Below, piece after piece: positions 44,727-54,373 of a stretch of DNA of 64,000 nucleotides (within the stretch, counting starts at the first letter, position 1; each line of letters starts with the position of its first letter). The position numbers and the translations under genes were made by a program. Under the pieces are notes generated by a model. That model ran no database searches, was not told the DNA's origin, and was given only the letters and a program-made list of their open reading frames with translations. This stretch comes from Lachnospiraceae bacterium (GTDB taxonomy: Bacteria > Bacillota > Clostridia > Lachnospirales > Lachnospiraceae): assembly GCA_024699325.1 (NCBI GenBank), contig JAILPS010000029.1, forward strand, positions 34,284-98,283, read 5' to 3'.

Positions 44727-45209
44727 ATGAATAAGGACATTAAGGAATTAGTTGAGGTTATGTGCAAGGCCGTCGAGATGACCGGCAGTGTCAACGGTCT
44801 GGGAGACGATTTAGGTATCGTAGCCAAGACTGAGCTTGCAATGTATATGATGTATCTGTCAGCTTCTGACGGCGATATCGCAAGAAGCGAGGCTGAGGCT
44901 ATATCAGATATCTGTAAGCTGGAGCTTAACGCTGACGAGCTGGCATATTTTGTTCAGGAGAACAACATTTTAAAGCCTGAGTTTGCAGAGGTTGTGCCTG
45001 TGACATACAAGATTATGATTAAGACAGACAACAACTTAAAGGGCATGGGCAATGACGAGGTGAAGTTCTCTGACTATGTTCTTGAGACCTATAAGGCTAT
45101 CGGCGATCTTATAATCAAGGCCGATGAGGACGTGAAGGACGAGGAGATTAAGAATTACGAGAAATACATGGCTATGATGGAGGCTTACAGAGCTGAGAAT
45201 CTTCAGTAG
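44727..45209 (+). CDS. TerB-like acidic protein
   Basis: 160 residues, soluble and acidic. 'YMMYLSASDGDIARSEAEAI' near residues 39-58 is the core pattern of TerB/DjlA-N helices (a DG-x-I followed by a conserved Glu), which bind metal in some family members. Placed directly after the GGDEF-EAL gene (24 bases) and before a terminator, so it probably shares its transcript. A link between it and c-di-GMP signalling is inference. Confidence 0.6.
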   Translation: MNKDIKELVEVMCKAVEMTGSVNGLGDDLGIVAKTELAMYMMYLSASDGDIARSEAEAISDICKLELNADELAYFVQENNILKPEFAEVVPVTYKIMIKTDNNLKGMGNDEVKFSDYVLETYKAIGDLIIKADEDVKDEEIKNYEKYMAMMEAYRAENLQ

Positions 45210-45215
45210 TTATTA

Positions 45216-45246
45216 AGGGTGCTCCGTTTTGGGGCACCCTGTGTTT
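45216..45246 (+). terminator. Terminator after the TerB-like gene
   Basis: AGGGTGCTCC and GGGGCACCCT pair over 10 bp (one T-G) around GTTTT. The following T tract is interrupted (GTGTTTTCG). Confidence 0.75.
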
Positions 45247-45295
45247 TCGTGGTGGGGGGATGAATTGTTAAAGTACTTTTGGAAAAGGTTAAACG

Positions 45296-45679
45296 ATGCA
45301 AAGGACAGTAAACATCTACAGAGATGGCTCGTACGAGATTTTTCTCAGGCGAACCAGAGTGAGAATTAACAGGAATCTCAATATCACTCTTTGGGCCTGC
45401 TCCCTGGCAGGACCCGCAATAGCTCTAGGTCTCTTCCTGGAGTTTTTTTCCGATGTCTTATATATGGATTGCCTGCGGTTTACACTTTTGGTGTGGCTTA
45501 TGGCTGCCGTGCACACAGTAATATATCACTACCATCCGGATTCAATGGTCACAAGCTGGCTTTCGATGGTGGCATTTGACGTGCTTATTGTGTTTGTGGC
45601 GCATCATAAAATAGCCGTGGCAATGATGTATTTTTTTGTGCCGCTCCTATCCATGCTGTTTTGCAAGAAGGGCCTATGA
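45296..45679 (+). pseudogene. N-terminal membrane half of a broken GGDEF protein
   Basis: 127 residues with three or four membrane helices ('LAGPAIALGLFLEFF', 'AVAMMYFFVPLLSMLF') that stop out of frame right at the point where the GGDEF half begins. The usual linker and 'D-x-LTGL-x-N' motif between the last helix and 'RRAYE' is missing, so the gene seems to have lost a short segment and its frame together. Confidence 0.65.
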
Positions 45680-46115
45680 GACCGATGTGAAGCCCATGAG
45701 AGAGGGGCAGCTAAGGGACGATTTAGTGTTAGTAAATGTTGATGTCAACGGCTTAAAGGGTGTCAACGATAGTCTCGGCCACGATGCCGGCGATGAGATA
45801 ATAAGGGCGACCGCAGACTGCATGGTTTCAGTGTTTGGCGGTATGGGGCGCATTTACCGCGTTGGCGGTGATGAATTCGCAGCCATATTGTACACCTCTG
45901 AGGATTTTGAGCAGTACAGAGGCAGATTCCTTGAGATGGTTTCTGAATGGAGAGGGAGTCTGGTGGACAAACTGAGCGTGGCGGTAGGATATGTCAGGAG
46001 ATGTGATTACCCTGACAAAAACATGGCTGAAATAGAAAAACTGGGGGATGAGCTCATGTATATGTGTAAGAAGGAATATTACGCGTATGCAGGAGTGGAC
46101 AGAAGAAGACATTAA
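45636..46115 (+). pseudogene. C-terminal GGDEF half of the broken diguanylate cyclase gene
   Basis: Homology begins at 'ARRAYETD' (about 45672), not at the track's ATG. The domain keeps 'VNVDVNGLKGVNDSLGHDAG' and an intact active loop 'RVGGDEFAAIL', so the catalytic part itself is undamaged. It could be made only through a frameshift from the membrane half or by internal initiation. The next gene starts 19 bases later. Confidence 0.65.
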
Positions 46116-46134
46116 ACAGGGGGACTGTTTAGAT

Positions 46135-49100
46135 ATGGATAACAAACATGAGATATCATTTGCTGATTTTAGCAAGCATTACATGAAGAATAGTTTCGAG
46201 TCGATGCCGGGCGGATTTTTTGTGTACAGAGCGGACGGCGACGAGGAGATACTATATGCCAATCAGAACGTTTTAGATATATTTGAATGCGAGAATGAGG
46301 AGCAGTTTAAGGAATATACCAACGGCTCTTTTAAGGGACTGGTCCACAAGGACGACATTGAAGAGGCTGAGAAGAATATCTGGACGCAGATTGAAAACAA
46401 GAGCGATAATTTTGACCATATTTACTACAGAATAATCACCAGAAGGGGCAAAATCCGCTATATTGAGGATTTTGGAAGGCTGGTCAACGACCCTGAGGAG
46501 GGGAGACTGTTCTATGTGTTCATCGTGGAGGTGAGGAACAAGTATCTCGCTTTTGACACTGACGACCTGACGGGACTTCCCGGAAGAAGAAGGTTTCTCG
46601 ACTACTGTAACCGCGTGCTCAGCATGGAAAACGGCAGCAATCCAACTCTGTATTCCTTCGTGTATTTTAACATAATAAACTTTAAGGCCATTAACGTGAC
46701 ATACGGCGATGCCGAGGGCGATGTGTTTTTGAAAATGTTTACCCGCCTTCTACACAACGTTTTTGTGGACAACTACTGCTCACGCTTCTCTGAGGACCAT
46801 TTCGTCATATGTACAGAGACAGAAGGGCTTATGGATAGGCTGGAGGAATTATACGCGCAGTTTATAAGCGTCAGAAATCTCGATATCGTGGATCTGAAGG
46901 CCGGCATTTACCATGTGCATGACAGGAGAGTGTCGCCTGCGGTTGCCTGTGACTATGCGAAGTATGCAAGCGATTATATCAGGGATGACATTTCCAAGTA
47001 TTACTGCGTCTATGAGTTTGGCATGGAGCACAGAAATGAGCTGGAAAACTATCTGATTAAGAACCTGGACAGAGCCATAGATAAAGGCGAGATAAGGGTT
47101 TACTATCAGCCTGTTTTGAGAACGCTCACGAATAAGCTCTGCGGCAAGGAGGCTCTGACCAGATGGATTGACGCTGAGAAGGGGTTCTTGTCTCCAGGCA
47201 TGTTTGTTCCTGTGCTTGAAAAACACAATCTTATCCACAAGCTGGATATCTATGCGGTGAGCTGTGTGTGCAGGGATTTAAGGGCTCAGATTGATGCAGG
47301 GGAGATAGTGGTTCCCGTGTCATTTAACCTGTCCAAGCTGGATTTTGTTCTGTGTAATCCCTATGAGGAGGTTGAGGCGCTTGCCCAGAGGTTCGATATT
47401 CCAAGAGAATATCTGTGCGTGGAGATTACAGAATCCGTCCTCATGGATAACAAGGAAAGCATCAAGAGCCAGGTGGATTTGTTTCATAATGCCGGCTACA
47501 AGGTGTGGATAGATGATTTTGGAAGCGGTTATTCGGGACTGAATCTTCTCAAGGATTTTAATTTCGATGAGCTGAAGATTGATATGCTGTTTCTCAGCAC
47601 GCTTAATGAGCGCTCGAAGGGCATCATAAGCTCCATCGTGTACATGGCCAAGAAGATGGGCATCAACACGCTGGCTGAGGGCGTGGAGACACAGGAGCAG
47701 CTTCAGTATCTGTTAAGCATTGGATGTCAGAAGATACAGGGCTATTACTACGGCAGACCACAGCCCAACTCCTCAGTCAGGGAGCAGATTTCAGCGGGAA
47801 CATATGACCCTGAGAATTCCAAGGACAGGAATTATTTTGAGCAGGTTGATAAGACTAATATAATAACCAGCCGTTCAAGAGCTCTCCTGGAGTTTAGCGA
47901 CAATAAGTTTAAATATTACTATGTAAACAATGAATATATGGAAGCCCTTACCACCAAGGGTAGGATGGATGTTGTGGCATCTGAAAGGGCGCTAAATGAC
48001 CCAACAAACCCTATGTACTTACCGTACAGAAGGTTCACGAAGCAGGCTAAGGTCACCGGGGAGGAGCAGATTGCAAACTACACGGACGAAGGCCAGACCA
48101 TGCGCGTCAAAGCTGTGTGTATAGCTAAGGACGAGGACAGATGCATGATGAAGGTTTCCCTTGAGAACCTGCACATCGCTGAGCATAAGGACAGAATCAA
48201 CAAGGTCGACAGTTATATCAGGGCTCTAAGCAACTACTATGAGACCGCAAGAATAATCCACCCTGAGGCGGACTATGCCGAGGAACTCATGACATATGGC
48301 TCCTACACAAACTTCGGCGCCAGAGTTGACGACGTTAAAAACATGTACAGGCTGTTTGCCAACGCCAATGTGCACGGCGACGACTATGACGAATTCATAA
48401 GCTTCATGAATCCTGACACCATGTTTGACAGAATCATGTCTTCGGGATACGGTTTTGTGGCCAAAAGTTTCAGATGCAGGGATATCCAGAGCGGCAGCGG
48501 CGACTTCGTAAGTAAAACATTCATACTTGTTCGCACAATCGATGAGGATGATGCGATCGTGGAGTTTTCCAGAAGAAATATGGAGAGCGATGAGAAATAC
48601 TCTGAGCACAGCGATTCGGTTGACAAATCCATGCTGTGGGACAGCCTTATGAAGGTGACCTCCGACAGTATCTTCTGGAGAGATAAGGACCGCCATATTC
48701 AGGGCGCCAGCGACAAGCTCCTAAGACTTCTCAAGGCAGGCAAGCTTGACAACCTCTACGACAGGGCAGAGGATGACGATTCTATCAAAAATTATTTGGA
48801 AAACGGTGATGAGAACGATGTAAATGTCTTAAAATACGGCCGTATTTACAACAATATCCACGTAAAGAGACAGTTTGGCGACAAAACCTTCGACCTTATA
48901 GAGAGCAAGTTCCCTGTGTACGTGGACGGCAAAATCGAGGGCATTATCGACATAGTCAAAAACAGTCACAACACAAGAGGGCTGTTCTACATGTTAGAGG
49001 ATGACAGCATTGACACCCTGACTCAGTTAATTAAGCCTGAGGCCAAGGATTTGCTCGCCGACAGATTTGCCCAGAACTATTACAGCAACAAGGCAGACTA

Positions 49101-50841
49101 TGCGGTTGGCCTGATAGAGGTTGACGGAGTGAACCAGTTGTATGCCTCATACGGCGATATCGTGGGGGATAAGCTGGTATCTGCAATAGGAGATATTATC
49201 CGCAAAAACCTAAGCTTCATGGCTGCCGGATGCAGGCTTAGCAATGACCGATATATGCTATATGTGAGCTCAAGCGATGAGGAGAGCACCAAAAAGCACC
49301 TGAAAACAATTGTCGGCCAGATACAGGACATTGACAATGTGGACGGCATCAGGTGTGAGCTGAGCGTTAAGTATTCCATGGCGTTTGCCTCTGAGGCAGG
49401 CGATCAGACTGTTTTAAACAAGATGCTTAAGCAGAGACTTCGCACGGCGGATGTTTCTGACGGTCTGTATGACAGGTTTGAAGAGGGCGAGGAAGTGCCC
49501 GACGATGTGAATGTCTTCATGGATATTCCGACGCCGATAGCAGTGTTCAGGGTAATCACGGACGGACAGTCCGACAAGATTGTTGACACAGAGATTATCT
49601 ATGTGAACAACTGTTACTGCAACATGGTTGGGATTCCAAGAACCGGACTTGTGGGCAAATCATTTTTAAATACTGTGCCTAACGCGACTCCCATGTGGTT
49701 TAAATACTGCCACAGCGCTGCCATTCTCAGGCAGACTGTGTCCGACAGAATATACAGCCCTGAGAGCAGGCACTGGACCAACTTCGTGGTGGCACCTGCC
49801 AGAGGCAAAAACTGCTGTACATTTGCATTCATGAATACGGATGTTGAACACGAGGAGAACGTGTTGCTCGAGCGCAAATTTATGGTAAACGATGTGGTCT
49901 TAAGAATTGCGAGACTGCTGTCAGGCAACGAAGACTACAAGCAGGCCATAAACAATGTTCTCATAGAGCTGAGCATTGCAATCCACCCCGAGAGAGTGTA
50001 CATACTGGACCGCGGTGAGACGTATACCAGCCGAACCTTCGAGTGGTGTGCTGACGGTGTGGAGCCGATGATGAGCTACATGCAGGAACAACTAAACACG
50101 GACTATATCAGCTGGAAGCGCTATCTGGAGTATGACAACTGCGTGGTCATCTCAGACGTTGAGAGCATTAAGGACAGCAGGGATAAATTCTACAGAGTGC
50201 TTAAGGGTAACAATATTTACCGCTTCATAGCAGTTCCGATTAATGATCAGGGAGTTATCATAGGATATATATGTGCTGACAACTACGACCCTGATGACAA
50301 GATTGACGTGAGACTTCTCTTAGAGACCGTGGCGCCGTTTATAGGAGCCAGAGTCAGCAATCACAGGCTTTTAGTGAAGCTCGATAACATGAGCACCCAC
50401 GATGCCCTTACAGGCACCAACAACAGAAATGCGCTCTATGAAATCGAGAGAAGGTTAGCTGCCAGCAAGCGCACTGCGGGTGTGATATTTGTGGATTTGA
50501 ACGAACTTAAGAACACCAACGACAAGGAGGGCCACGACGCGGGAGATGCACTTCTCATAAATGTGGGCCGACTGTTAAAGAACTGTTTTGGCAAGGCCCA
50601 GGTTTTCAGAGCCGGCGGCGACGAATTCGTGGTCATAATCCCTGATATCAGCGAGGGTGAGATGTCAGAGAGATGGCATGAATTTAACAAAATTGTGGCT
50701 GAACACCCTGAAATCAACGTATCCAAGGGTTACAGCTTCTGCGAGGACACGAGAGATATTATCGAGTCCGTCAAAGCGGCAGATGAAAACATGTACCTCG
50801 ACAAGATAGAGTACTACAAGAAAAACGACAGAAGAAGATAG
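46135..50841 (+). CDS. Giant PAS/GGDEF/EAL c-di-GMP signalling protein
   Basis: About 1568 residues and no membrane helix. In order: a PAS domain (~20-130, 'GGFFVYRADGDEEILYANQN'); a degenerate GGDEF ('DDLTGLPGRRR' kept, but 'FSEDHF' in the loop near 218); an EAL domain ('GKEALTRW' near 338, 'DDFGSGYSGLN' near 460, 'LAEGVETQEQ') with catalytic residues present; two PAS-like regions; a second degenerate GGDEF ('LSNDRYMLY' near 1035); another PAS-like domain; a GAF-like region (~1280-1410); and a C-terminal intact GGDEF ('THDALTGTNNRN', 'RAGGDEFVVII' near 1495). It could both make and degrade c-di-GMP in response to several inputs. The start at ATG 46135 follows AGGGGG; the track's start overlaps the upstream gene. 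Confidence 0.9.
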   Translation: MDNKHEISFADFSKHYMKNSFESMPGGFFVYRADGDEEILYANQNVLDIFECENEEQFKEYTNGSFKGLVHKDDIEEAEKNIWTQIENKSDNFDHIYYRIITRRGKIRYIEDFGRLVNDPEEGRLFYVFIVEVRNKYLAFDTDDLTGLPGRRRFLDYCNRVLSMENGSNPTLYSFVYFNIINFKAINVTYGDAEGDVFLKMFTRLLHNVFVDNYCSRFSEDHFVICTETEGLMDRLEELYAQFISVRNLDIVDLKAGIYHVHDRRVSPAVACDYAKYASDYIRDDISKYYCVYEFGMEHRNELENYLIKNLDRAIDKGEIRVYYQPVLRTLTNKLCGKEALTRWIDAEKGFLSPGMFVPVLEKHNLIHKLDIYAVSCVCRDLRAQIDAGEIVVPVSFNLSKLDFVLCNPYEEVEALAQRFDIPREYLCVEITESVLMDNKESIKSQVDLFHNAGYKVWIDDFGSGYSGLNLLKDFNFDELKIDMLFLSTLNERSKGIISSIVYMAKKMGINTLAEGVETQEQLQYLLSIGCQKIQGYYYGRPQPNSSVREQISAGTYDPENSKDRNYFEQVDKTNIITSRSRALLEFSDNKFKYYYVNNEYMEALTTKGRMDVVASERALNDPTNPMYLPYRRFTKQAKVTGEEQIANYTDEGQTMRVKAVCIAKDEDRCMMKVSLENLHIAEHKDRINKVDSYIRALSNYYETARIIHPEADYAEELMTYGSYTNFGARVDDVKNMYRLFANANVHGDDYDEFISFMNPDTMFDRIMSSGYGFVAKSFRCRDIQSGSGDFVSKTFILVRTIDEDDAIVEFSRRNMESDEKYSEHSDSVDKSMLWDSLMKVTSDSIFWRDKDRHIQGASDKLLRLLKAGKLDNLYDRAEDDDSIKNYLENGDENDVNVLKYGRIYNNIHVKRQFGDKTFDLIESKFPVYVDGKIEGIIDIVKNSHNTRGLFYMLEDDSIDTLTQLIKPEAKDLLADRFAQNYYSNKADYAVGLIEVDGVNQLYASYGDIVGDKLVSAIGDIIRKNLSFMAAGCRLSNDRYMLYVSSSDEESTKKHLKTIVGQIQDIDNVDGIRCELSVKYSMAFASEAGDQTVLNKMLKQRLRTADVSDGLYDRFEEGEEVPDDVNVFMDIPTPIAVFRVITDGQSDKIVDTEIIYVNNCYCNMVGIPRTGLVGKSFLNTVPNATPMWFKYCHSAAILRQTVSDRIYSPESRHWTNFVVAPARGKNCCTFAFMNTDVEHEENVLLERKFMVNDVVLRIARLLSGNEDYKQAINNVLIELSIAIHPERVYILDRGETYTSRTFEWCADGVEPMMSYMQEQLNTDYISWKRYLEYDNCVVISDVESIKDSRDKFYRVLKGNNIYRFIAVPINDQGVIIGYICADNYDPDDKIDVRLLLETVAPFIGARVSNHRLLVKLDNMSTHDALTGTNNRNALYEIERRLAASKRTAGVIFVDLNELKNTNDKEGHDAGDALLINVGRLLKNCFGKAQVFRAGGDEFVVIIPDISEGEMSERWHEFNKIVAEHPEINVSKGYSFCEDTRDIIESVKAADENMYLDKIEYYKKNDRRR

Positions 50842-50843
50842 AC

Positions 50844-50876
50844 AATCGCCTGGCCTGTGCCAGGCGATTCTGTTTT
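50844..50876 (+). terminator. Intrinsic terminator after the giant GGDEF/EAL gene
   Basis: AATCGCCTGGC and GCCAGGCGATT form a perfect 11-bp stem with a CTGT loop, followed by CTGTTTT. Confidence 0.88.
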
Positions 50877-50878
50877 GG

Positions 50879-50906
50879 TTGATTTTTTGCCCTTAAAATG
50901 TATAAT
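50879..50906 (+). promoter_or_regulatory. Promoter of the thioesterase operon
   Basis: TTGATT (50879-50884) and TATAAT (50901-50906) are 16 bases apart. A small inverted repeat ACTGT-AAA-ACAGT follows just downstream of the start point and could be an operator. Confidence 0.65.
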
Positions 50907-50939
50907 GGTGTGTGACTGTAAAACAGTTATGGAGGAATT

Positions 50940-51650
50940 ATGGCTATATACGAATACACTGCAAGGGTTAGATACAACGAGGTGGACGAGAGAAGCTCTC
51001 TTTCAGACACTGCGCTTTTAGATCTGTTACAGAACTGTTCCACATTTCAATGTGAGGACATGGGCATAGGAGTTGAATACTATAAGGAAATCGGCAGGGC
51101 GTGGGTTTTGTCGGCGTGGCAGATTGCCATAGACAGACGCCCGAAGCTTGGAGAGACACTTAGAATTCAGACATGGTCCACGGGCATCAAGAGAGCTCTT
51201 GGCTCAAGAAACTACAGAGTGATTGACGCGGAGGGACAGACTGTTGTCAGCGCCTACTCCCTGTGGGCATATATCGACACATCAACCATGCTTATGGCGG
51301 AGTGTCCGCAGAACGAAATCGACCTCTACGGCATAAGCGAGGCGCTCCCCATGAAGGTTCTGCCCAGAAGAATTAAGCTCATGGAGGATATGACGGCGCA
51401 GGAGCCCATAGAGGTTAAATACTATTTTATCGACACAAATCATCACATGAATAATGCGAAATACGTCATGGCGGCCGAGGAGTTTCTGCCTGAAGGTTTT
51501 GAGACTAAGACCATAAGGGTTGAATACATCAAGTCCGCAAGGCTTGGGGATGTAATCTACCCCAGAACGCATGTGAGCGATGAGGCGGTCACAGTGTGCA
51601 TGGCTGACGAGGAGGGAAACACCTATGCGACCGTGCAGTTTTTAGCTTAG
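50940..51650 (+). CDS. Acyl-ACP thioesterase
   Basis: 236 residues with a double hotdog fold. 'YNEVDERSSLSDTALLDLLQ' near the start, 'WVLSAWQIAIDRRPKLGETL' and 'TWSTGIKRALGSRNYRV' near 55-90, and 'YFIDTNHHMNNAKYV' near 160 with the conserved Asn/His pair mark the bacterial FatA/FatB-like family, which releases fatty acids from ACP. GGAGG is placed ideally before the ATG. It is followed after 7 bases by the PAP2 gene, so lipid functions are grouped. Confidence 0.9.
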   Translation: MAIYEYTARVRYNEVDERSSLSDTALLDLLQNCSTFQCEDMGIGVEYYKEIGRAWVLSAWQIAIDRRPKLGETLRIQTWSTGIKRALGSRNYRVIDAEGQTVVSAYSLWAYIDTSTMLMAECPQNEIDLYGISEALPMKVLPRRIKLMEDMTAQEPIEVKYYFIDTNHHMNNAKYVMAAEEFLPEGFETKTIRVEYIKSARLGDVIYPRTHVSDEAVTVCMADEEGNTYATVQFLA

Positions 51651-51657
51651 GAGGCTT

Positions 51658-52587
51658 ATGGGAAATACATTTTATTTTCAGTGGGAAATCGAGCTTATGA
51701 GCTGGCTTCAGCAGACTGTGGGAGCCGGCGGCGCCAAAATAGCAGAATTTTTTACCATGTTTGGCGAGGAGGTAATCCTCATCGTCATGATTGGCTTCTT
51801 CTATTGGGGAGTGAACAAGCAGGTCGGCGTGAGAGTTGGTCTGACAGTTGCCATGGGCTGCGTGTGGAACCCCATGATTAAGAACATCTTCTGCAGGAGA
51901 AGGCCCTACTTTGACAGCGAGTCGATAAAGTGTTTGAAGCCTGTGGAGGCGGACGCCGACATATATGACATAACCGCGCAGGGATATTCCTTCCCAAGCG
52001 GCCACTCCAGCCAGTCCATGGCTGCATACGGAACGCTTGCAATGCTTTTTAAGAAGCGCTGGCTATACATAGTGGCGGGGCTTATCATATTTGCAGTTGG
52101 CTGCTCCAGAGTGTTTTTGGGAGTTCACTATCCGACGGATGTGCTGTGCGGATGGCTTTTGGGACTGTTTTGCATAGTGGCGGTAAGCCTTATACTGCGC
52201 GTGGTAAAGAAGAAGCCGCTCGTCTATCTGATACTGGTGCTTACGGCCGTTCCAGGCTTATTCTACTGCAAAACCAACGATTATTTTTCGGCTATGGGAC
52301 TTCTGTTTGCCATAGTTCTGGCAAACCTTTTTGAGGAGAGGTTTGTGAATTTTAAGCCAACCAAAAACCCTGTCAGGGTTGTCCTAAGGCTGGCGGGGGG
52401 GCTGGCAGTTTATGTGGTTTTAAATACGCTTGTCAAGCTCCCGTTTTCTGAGGAGTTTTTGGAGAGCCAGAGCGCGGCGCAGTTTGCCTTCAGAACCATC
52501 AGATACACAGTGATCATGTTCATAGATTTTGCCATCTATCCCATGATATTTGATAAGTTTGGCAAAGATAAACAAGAGGTGGCGTGA
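51658..52587 (+). CDS. PAP2-family membrane phosphatase
   Basis: 309 residues, about eight membrane helices. The three PAP2 signature boxes are present: 'KNIFCRRRPYF' near 80, 'YSFPSGHSSQSMAAYG' near 113, and 'SRVFLGVHYPTDVLCGW' near 145, with the catalytic His residues. It probably dephosphorylates a lipid phosphate such as phosphatidic acid or undecaprenyl pyrophosphate. It sits between the thioesterase (7-base gap) and the AEC transporter (TGATG junction). Confidence 0.91.
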   Translation: MGNTFYFQWEIELMSWLQQTVGAGGAKIAEFFTMFGEEVILIVMIGFFYWGVNKQVGVRVGLTVAMGCVWNPMIKNIFCRRRPYFDSESIKCLKPVEADADIYDITAQGYSFPSGHSSQSMAAYGTLAMLFKKRWLYIVAGLIIFAVGCSRVFLGVHYPTDVLCGWLLGLFCIVAVSLILRVVKKKPLVYLILVLTAVPGLFYCKTNDYFSAMGLLFAIVLANLFEERFVNFKPTKNPVRVVLRLAGGLAVYVVLNTLVKLPFSEEFLESQSAAQFAFRTIRYTVIMFIDFAIYPMIFDKFGKDKQEVA

Positions 52588-53504
52588 TGCTGTTATTAAA
52601 ACAGATGATTATATTGTTTCTCCTGATGGCTGTAGGTTTTATCTGCAAAAAGAGGGGAATTCTTACGGCTGAGGGCTCAAAATGCGTCTCAGCCATAGTC
52701 GTAAATGTCGCTAATCCGGCGCTGGTTCTGTCAGCCTCCATAAACAAGGAGAGCACCATCATGGGCATGGATTTGCTCAAAACCGTGGGGCTGGCGCTTG
52801 GCGTTTATGTGGTGCTTATAGTGCTTGCGTATGTGATTCCACATTTGCTTAGGTGCGATAAGAAGACTGCGAAGAGCTACAGAGTCATGACGGTGTTTTC
52901 AAACATTGGCTTCATGGGTTTTCCGCTTCTTAACGCCATGTACGGAAGCACATCGCTTCTCTACGCGTCGATTTTTACCATACCCTACAACGTGCTCATC
53001 TACACATGGTGCATAAGCACGCTCGACGACAGCGACGGTAATATCAGGGGAATCGCCTGGGGCAAGATTTTTAACATAGGCGTGATAGCCTGCATCGCAA
53101 CGATAATCATTTATCTGTTCAGGATTCCGATGCCGGAGTTTGTGGAGACCACGGTGAACCACCTAAGCGGGCTCACGGCGCCGCTGTCCATGATCATAAT
53201 CGGCGGAATGCTTGCGGATATGGAGCTTAAGAGTCTGTTTACAGACATAAGGCTCATCATCTTCATGGCGGCTAAGCTTATCATAATTCCTATAATTGGA
53301 ATAGTAATTATCAGACTCCTAGGCGTGGATGACATGCTTCTTGGCGTATGTCTGGTGATGCTTGCGACACCTGTTGGAAGTATGACGGCAATGCTTGCAA
53401 AACAGTATACGGATAACTCAGAGCTGGTGGTGAAGGGAGTGGCGCTTAGCACACTTTTGTCGGTTGCGACTATGCCTCTTGTGTCATGGTTTCTCTCAAT
53501 GTGA
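52587..53504 (+). CDS. AEC-family (auxin efflux carrier-like) transporter
   Basis: 305 residues, about ten membrane helices in two halves. 'AVGFICKKRGILTAEGSKCV' at the start, 'FSNIGFMGFPLLNAMYG' near 108 and 'MLATPVGSMTAMLAKQYT' near 258 are typical of the AEC family, which exports organic anions such as malate or auxin-like acids. ATG 52587 shares bases with the PAP2 stop (TGATG). Substrate cannot be read from the sequence. Confidence 0.9.
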   Translation: MLLLKQMIILFLLMAVGFICKKRGILTAEGSKCVSAIVVNVANPALVLSASINKESTIMGMDLLKTVGLALGVYVVLIVLAYVIPHLLRCDKKTAKSYRVMTVFSNIGFMGFPLLNAMYGSTSLLYASIFTIPYNVLIYTWCISTLDDSDGNIRGIAWGKIFNIGVIACIATIIIYLFRIPMPEFVETTVNHLSGLTAPLSMIIIGGMLADMELKSLFTDIRLIIFMAAKLIIIPIIGIVIIRLLGVDDMLLGVCLVMLATPVGSMTAMLAKQYTDNSELVVKGVALSTLLSVATMPLVSWFLSM

Positions 53505-53613
53505 TAAATTTTATCAATTACAAAGTGAAAAAATCGATTTTTACTATATCATAAACCATAATTATAGGTTATAATGGCGTCAGCCAGGATATGGCAATAA
53601 TCGAAAGGAAAAT

Positions 53614-53682
53614 ATGATAAATATCATAAGTTTGAGAAATGTTTACACAGGTAAAGTTAGCTTACGATTACAGCGCTCTTGA
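53614..53682 (+). CDS. Possible overlapping leader ORF upstream of sod
   Basis: The best ribosome site here (GAAAGGAAAA) faces ATG 53614, which encodes 22 residues ('MINIISLRNVYTGKV...') in another frame and runs 44 bases into the superoxide dismutase gene. The sod ATG at 53639 itself has only a weak site. It could tune sod translation or be fortuitous. Confidence 0.25.
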   Translation: MINIISLRNVYTGKVSLRLQRS

Positions 53683-54256
53683 GCCACATATTGACGCGCT
53701 GACAATGGAGACACATTATTCAAAGCACCATGTTGCTTACACAAACGGACTCAACGACGCCGCAGCTAAGGCGGGCGTTGATGAGAAGTCCATCGAGGAG
53801 ATACTTTCAAACCTGGACGCGGTGGAAGATGCGGCTCTTAGAAAAGCCATCAGAAACAACGGCGGTGGTTTCTACAACCACAACCTGTATTTTAGCATCA
53901 TGTCACCTGCACCTAAGAAGGCGCCAGAGGGCAAGCTTAAGGAAGCCATTGATGAGGCTTTTGGCGGCGTTGACGCTCTGAAGGACACACTTAAGAAGGC
54001 GGCTGTCGGACAGTTTGGTTCAGGCTGGGCATGGCTTAGCGCAGATAAGAGCGGCAAGCTCACAGTCACAGCCACAGCTAATCAGGACAATCCTTACAGC
54101 GAGGGCTTAAATGTGACACCAATCCTCGGCATTGATGTCTGGGAGCACGCATATTATCTTAAGTACAAGAATCTTCGCGCAAGCTACATCGACGCATTCT
54201 TCGAGGTTTTAGACTGGAAGGCGGTTGAAGATAACTATGCGAAGGCTATGGCATAA
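53639..54256 (+). CDS. sodA: Fe/Mn superoxide dismutase
   Basis: 205 residues, full length. The metal ligands are visible in order: His in 'METHYSKHHVAYTNGL' near residue 26, His in 'GFYNHNLYFSIM' near 78, and Asp/His in 'ILGIDVWEHAYYLKYKNLRA' near 165. It converts superoxide to peroxide and oxygen in the cytoplasm. Fe versus Mn use cannot be told safely, so the symbol is nominal. It is a single-gene unit with its own terminator, which suits oxidative stress control. Ribosome site before the ATG is weak. Confidence 0.94.
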   Translation: MFTQVKLAYDYSALEPHIDALTMETHYSKHHVAYTNGLNDAAAKAGVDEKSIEEILSNLDAVEDAALRKAIRNNGGGFYNHNLYFSIMSPAPKKAPEGKLKEAIDEAFGGVDALKDTLKKAAVGQFGSGWAWLSADKSGKLTVTATANQDNPYSEGLNVTPILGIDVWEHAYYLKYKNLRASYIDAFFEVLDWKAVEDNYAKAMA

Positions 54257-54270
54257 GCATTTATATAATT

Positions 54271-54301
54271 ATACGGCGGCTTCGGTCGCCGTATATTTTT
54301 T
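54271..54301 (+). terminator. Intrinsic terminator of sod
   Basis: ATACGGCGGC and GTCGCCGTAT pair around a TTCG tetraloop (one G-T pair), followed by ATTTTTT. Confidence 0.92.
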
Positions 54302-54373
54302 GTTGTTTTGTGGGGGTAAATATGGTATATTGATACACAGTGTGGTTTAGCCACACCGAGAGGCGGGTATTAT

